Source: Chelonoidis abingdonii
Lineage: Eukaryota; Chordata; Testudines; Testudinidae
Length of the DNA: 64,000 nt
Assembly (NCBI RefSeq): GCF_003597395.2
Contig: NC_133774.1
Span: 36,835,616 to 36,899,615 of the forward strand
Direction of reading: 5' to 3'
Made by a program: the position numbers and the translations under genes. Below are positions 59,137 to 64,000 of the stretch, in pieces. Each line of letters begins with the position of its first letter. The stretch's first letter is position 1. The notes beneath the pieces were generated by a model. It was not told the origin of the DNA and did no database searches. It was given only the letters and a program-made list of their open reading frames with translations.

Positions 59137-59420
59137 CAGGGGCTCTCAAACTATTTTGGCTGCCCCCCCCAAAAAATATTTCAGGCTGTGATGATCCCAT
59201 GCCCCTAAAAAGTGACGACCCTCTCATATTATGCCACCCTTACGTCTGCTGACACCAGTGCTGCCTTCAGAGCTGGGTGCCTGACCAGCAGCCACTGCTC
59301 TCCAGCCACCCAGCATTGACAGCAGTGCAGAAGGGTAAAAATACTGCAAACCTCCCCCACTCTCCAACTCAGTATGCACACAATAGTCTTGTGACTCCCT
59401 TTTGGGTCAGAACCCCTAGA
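59137..59420. mobile_element. hAT-like fragment related to 33910-34545
   Basis: CAGGGGCTCTCAAACTATTT at the left, then CTGCCTTCAGAGCTGGGTGC, CAGCAGCCACTGCTCTCCAG and TTTTGGGTCAGAACCCCTA, all shared with the interior of the element at 33910. Its own right terminus is not found. Confidence 0.65.
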
Positions 59421-62187
59421 GAAACAGGGACTTTTACAGGATGGGATTGAGGCTGGTTGGTTGGGCTGTGTGAGGAAGCTTGCATCTCTATTTGATGAAT
59501 GCACCCATTCCATGGATAAACAAAGGCTTCAGGCTGTCCCTCCAACCCTTTTCATCAACACTCATGCTTTTAAAAATTCAAAGAAACCAGTTTACCAGCA
59601 TGTCTACTATCCACATTTCTTAGTTCATCTGACTTTTTTTTTAATATATATCTACAGTATTGAACCTGCTTTTGGCATGCCTAAACTATAGGGGTAGGAA
59701 GGAAACCCAAAGATTAACTTTTTTAATGTTCTCCATATGCCTGCGGGTCATACATTGCCCTATCTATGTTTAACTCCCTTTGACCTTATGCAAAGGTCAA
59801 GGGTAGAGTTTAGACAACAGTGCAGACAGACAGCACTTGCAGGCCCTGAGGTATATATTATATTAGTCTGAGTTTGTGTTCAAGTGGACACCCTGTCCAT
59901 CACAGGGGTTATGTTATTTATCCTGTTCCACCTGCCTGAAAAAAAAATGCAACAGATGAGACCCTGCATATATATGAAATATATATTAAATATGCATTTC
60001 AGAAAGAATATGCATTTAATTTGAGATGGGACAGACCCCAAAGAGGATCCAAGCATTAATAGGGGAGCGGGAGGGGAATGGATTGACATCTGTATCCAAA
60101 TATTGCAGCTGCCTCTGAACTCTGTGATAAGGCAAACAGGCACCCCTGCTCTTAACCTGGTTAATCTTAAAACCAGTGTTTGACTCAGGGGTATTAGTTC
60201 AGGCCCTTGTGCAGTACTGTACATAATGTACCTCCTAGAAGCCAGAACTCATTCTGCTGTGAGGAGTAAAAACCATGCTGAAAGGTAGCTTTTGTTCTGC
60301 ATCACTATGGGCAGGCTTGGACGGATTCAATCTTTATTGGCAAATGTCAGTAAACAATGTGTGCATATGGTGATTTCACTGCACACACACACACAAGCCT
60401 AGGAAAAAAATATTTCCAGATAGGGAGAGTACAAACATTCTGCTTGAGAACTTTGATTTAAGGATATTTACTTTGCATATTTTGTCTGGTGATGTTGACA
60501 AATTTGTGTCTTAACAGTTATAGACCTTTAAATTTCTGAACCTCAACATCTACTGTCATTAAACAATTATTGTCTGACACCTCCTCCCCATAATTTCCCT
60601 CAACTGTGAAAATTAAACAAAAAACAAATAATTTTTTTAAAAAGGTTGAAAATAAACTGATATCGGTTGAAATTATTAAATAAAAATTGAATTCTGTCAA
60701 GCCAAACTATGGGCTAGCCAGACACTTGGATTACATGCCTGTGCAAGAGAACAAGTGGGAGTAAGAATTCCCTCCTGTACACAGACACCCTCTTGTACAT
60801 TTTATGAGCTACCCAGATCTTGCATCCAGATGCACAGGAGTAAGTGGGGCTACTTGCTTGATAACTCTGCCAGGAGCAAGTAGATGGGGAATGAGTAGAG
60901 CCTGGCTCCACTTCCCTCATACTCACTCGCCAGAGTAGCTAAGTTACTGCTAGTATCAGTAAGCAGTAATTGGGGTTGTCAATAGGTGGACCGTGGGCTA
61001 AATCCAGACCACCAGACTATTTTGAACAGACCCTGAAATCTTTTGACTTACTTATCATCATTGTTATCTTTGGAGTCTGAATCTTGACCAAGAAATTTGG
61101 ACTGCCAGTACAGTAAATGAATACTTCCTGTGAGCAAGGAGGAAATGCAACTCAGGATGTGTTTGTCAGTCACAGTGCTTCCTAATGCTATTTATGAGGA
61201 GATGCACTTTATGTGCTACTCCTTGCTCAGTGCTCTGCCTAGAATCACAATCTTCCCTTTATGATTTCCGTTGCAAACGCATCAGGTTCTGCACATTAAC
61301 ACCACATTGCAATAGTATGATAGGGTGGAAAACATATTGTTTCTGCAAGAGGCATGATCCAGAAGGGGACCAATGACCTACAGATCCTATTAAAAAGTTA
61401 GATATCGGCCTTTATAGGGCAGTATTAATGAATAAAATTGGATCTGGACAGGGAAACTGGAAGAAATACAGTAAAGAAGATATACTGATCTTAAGTCACT
61501 TTCTTGGGATTCCCATGTGTCTGATTTTAATGTGCTGTTTTGGTGCCACAAGTTGTTAGAATTTTAATTGTGGATTCCCTCTTTTCAACCTCATCCACAG
61601 TGTGTCAGGCACATATAAACCCCTGACATGAAGCTTCCTGGCAGGCATCCATACTCCCATGGGCTATGATGATTTACACACAAAGACTAATCTACTAGCA
61701 AGACAATTCAAGGTCTTCACAACAGGGATGTCAGAGAGACTCACCAATTCTCCTCCACTTGCTACTGTCCAGCAATTTTTTTGCTCTCTCTAAGTGTTAT
61801 CTTTTGTTTGGATCTCTTCAATTTGGATTCAGGCCTGTTTTGGGCTGTTTGACAGATTCCTTACATGTGATGTTTTGTAGCTCTTCCACAACTGTCCCAT
61901 GTAGCAAAATAATGAGTGCTCCATATATTTATGATATCATAAAATGCTTTGCTTATTTTTTAAACATTTGAAACTATGTAATATATTTCAGTAATTTAAG
62001 ACTATTTAGAATAAACTAGAGCCAGGGTTGAAATCTCCTTCCAAGTTTGTCCCTGTTAAATACTACTTTTTAAAAAGGTCAACTGCCTTCAGTCTGGCTG
62101 AACATAATTTATTGACACTGACAAGAGCTCTGCTATGGATCAAAGACTGTGTTGTTCATAATTTTCTTAGGCAGACTGTTATTAGTT
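59421..62187. other. No recognised gene
   Basis: AT-rich, apparently unique sequence with a short (CA)n at about 60381-60395. Open frames show no domain. Confidence 0.5.
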
Positions 62188-64000
62188 CATAGACTTCAAG
62201 GCCAGAAGGGACCATCGTGATCACCTACTCTGAATCTCCTGCATCTTGCCACAGAACTTCACCTACTCACCCCCGCAATAGGCCTCTAAGCCTCTGGCTG
62301 AATTATTGAAGCCCTTAAATCATGATTTAAAGTCTTCAAGTTACAGACAATCCACTGTTTACTCTAGTTTAAACCTGCAAGTGACCAGTGCCGCAGGCTG
62401 TAGATGAAGGCGAAACCCCCTCATTCTCTCAGCCAATCTGAGCAGGTGGAGAATTCCTTCCTAACACCAAATATGGCAATCAGTTGGACCCTAAGCATGT
62501 TGGCAAGACCCACTAGCCAGACACCTGGGAAAAAATTCTCTGTAGTAAGTCAGAGCCCTCCCCATATAGAGTCCCATTTCTAGCTGTTGGGGATATTTGC
62601 TACTAGTAGTTGCAGATGAATCACAGGCAGTTTCAACATACCATTCCCTCTTTAAACTTATCAAGCTCAGTCTTGAAGCCAGTTAGGTTTTTTGCCCCAC
62701 TTTCCCCCTTGGAAGGCTGTTCCAGAATTTCACTCCTCCAATGGTTATAAATATTTGTCTAATTTCAAGCCTAAACTTGTTGATGGCAAGTTTATATCCA
62801 GTTGTTCTTGTGTCAACGTTGGTGCTTAACTTAAATAACTCCTCTCTCCTCCTTGATATTTATCTTATTGACGTAGTTATAGCAATCATGTCTCCCTCAG
62901 CCTTCCTTTGGTTAGGCTAAACAAGGCAAGCTCTTTGAGTCTCCTCTCAGAAGGTAGGTTTTCCTTCCCTCTGATCATCTTAGTAGCCTTTTCCTGCACT
63001 TTTTTCAGTTTGAATTCATCTTTCTTAAACATGGGAGACCAGAACTGCACACAATATTCCAGATGAGGTTTCTCCAGTGCCTTGTATAATGGTACTAACA
63101 CTTCCCTGGCTTTACTGGAAATACCTCACCTGATTCATCCTAGGTCTGCACTAGCCTTTTTCATGGCATCATCACACTGGCAGCTCAGTCATCCTGTGAT
63201 CAACCAATACACTCAGGTCTTTCTTCTTCTGTCATTTTCAACTGATAAGTCCCCATGTTGTATCAAAAATGCTTTTTGTTAGTCCCTACGTGCATGACCT
63301 TAGACTTTGCACTATTACATTTAATCCCATTTCTATTACTCCAGTTTTCAAATCATCCATATCTTTTTGTAGGATATTCTGGTCCTCTTCTGTATTGGCA
63401 ATATCTCCCAACTTTGTATCATCCACAAATTTTATTAGCATACTCCCACTTTTTGAGCCAAGATCATTCATAAAAATGTTAATGAAGATTGGTCCCAAGA
63501 CTGATCCCTGAGGAACTCCACTAGTAACCTCCCTCCAGCCTGACAGTTCACCTTTTAGTATGACACGCTGTAGTCTCCCCTTTAACCAGTTCCTCATCCA
63601 CCTTTCAAATCTCAAGTTGGAGCAGATGAGGATTAACATAGTTCCAAATGAGAATTATTAGTTATCAAATTCCTTACTGAAATCCAGGTAAATTAGATCT
63701 ACTGCATCTCCTTTGCCTAAAATAACTGATTTGTATATATTTATCTTCTGGCATGATACCCTTTGTAAAACCATGTTGTATTTTAGCCTAATTACTATTC
63801 ACCTCTATGTCCTTAACTACTTTCTTTTTCAAAATTTGTTCTAAGACCTTACATAAAACTGAGGTCAAACTAACAGGCCAGTAGTTTCCCAAATCACCTC
63901 CCCCACCCTTCTTAAAAATAGGTCCTATATTAGCAATTCTCCAGTCATAGGGTATGACCACAGAGTTTATGGATTCATTAAAAATCTTTGCTATTGGGCT
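62188..64000 (-). mobile_element. CR1 LINE with RT core, cut by window end
   Basis: Same subfamily and orientation as 850-1945. From high to low coordinate the minus strand reads: RT motif A as IYLDFSKEFDN near 63665-63710; then RWMRNWLKGR and GVPQGSVLGPIF (motif B) and FVDDTKLGDI (motif C) within the open frame 63286-63639; the C-terminal [16 protein letters not shown] and [17 protein letters not shown] at 62886-63101; and 3' UTR from about 62640 down to 62188. The usual FADD box reads FVDD, so both catalytic Asp are kept. Frames change between 63280 and 63101. The endonuclease part lies outside the window. Confidence 0.94.

Noticed and set aside
1..64000. tRNA-derived SINE, tRNA genes, CRISPR-like arrays
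   Set aside because: No A/B-box pair in a credible cloverleaf and no regularly spaced identical repeats were seen by eye.

Overview
The window looks like gene-poor, repeat-rich nuclear DNA from a non-avian sauropsid, most likely a turtle. The reasons are many 5'-truncated CR1 LINEs, a Penelope-like element with a GIY-YIG domain, PIF-Harbinger elements, short hAT-type elements and TG...CA LTRs, all in AT-rich sequence. The turtle assignment comes from remembered resemblance to chelonian repeats; no search was run. I recognise no host protein-coding exon, tRNA, rRNA or CRISPR array. Every protein-like reading I can identify belongs to a mobile element, and nearly all are broken by stops or frameshifts. 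One assembly gap of 291 N lies at 10306-10596.

Layout. 0-5.3 kb: LTR edge, CR1, Penelope-like element, small foldback elements. 5.8-8 kb: a 2.1 kb non-autonomous Harbinger element. 10.1-10.8 kb: a gap-bearing repeat bounded by an exact 38-nt direct repeat. 12.6-20 kb: a dense nest with three solo-LTR-like elements, a CR1 tail, a 921-bp hAT-like element and two direct copies of another repeat, each adjoining or split by an LTR. 20-21.1 and 23-25 kb: CR1, the second split by an LTR. 26.1-29 kb: a foldback element carrying a smaller one, a CR1 piece, and a non-CR1 LINE split by a 719-bp hAT-like element. 30-32.3 kb: the longest CR1 copy, with endonuclease and reverse-transcriptase remnants. 32.7-35.2 kb: three hAT-like elements, two with perfect 8-bp target duplications. 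37.1-45.1 kb: an 8 kb composite PIF-Harbinger element with a Myb/SANT-like reading on + and a DDE transposase reading on -. 46-62 kb: mostly sequence without recognised features, with scattered short DNA elements. 62.2-64 kb: a CR1 copy running off the window.

What works with what. In PIF-Harbinger elements a DDE transposase and a Myb-like protein act together, and both are visible here as wrecks. The small Harbinger and hAT-like elements have ends but no enzyme, so they must have been moved in trans. CR1 copies were made by target-primed reverse transcription. None of the elements appears able to move on its own now. I found no convincing undescribed gene system. The most unusual points are the 38-nt duplication around the gapped repeat, the internal module shared by hAT-like elements with different ends, and the 8 kb Harbinger block, whose abundant CpGs, single-base frameshifts and homopolymer runs suggest sequence error as much as decay.
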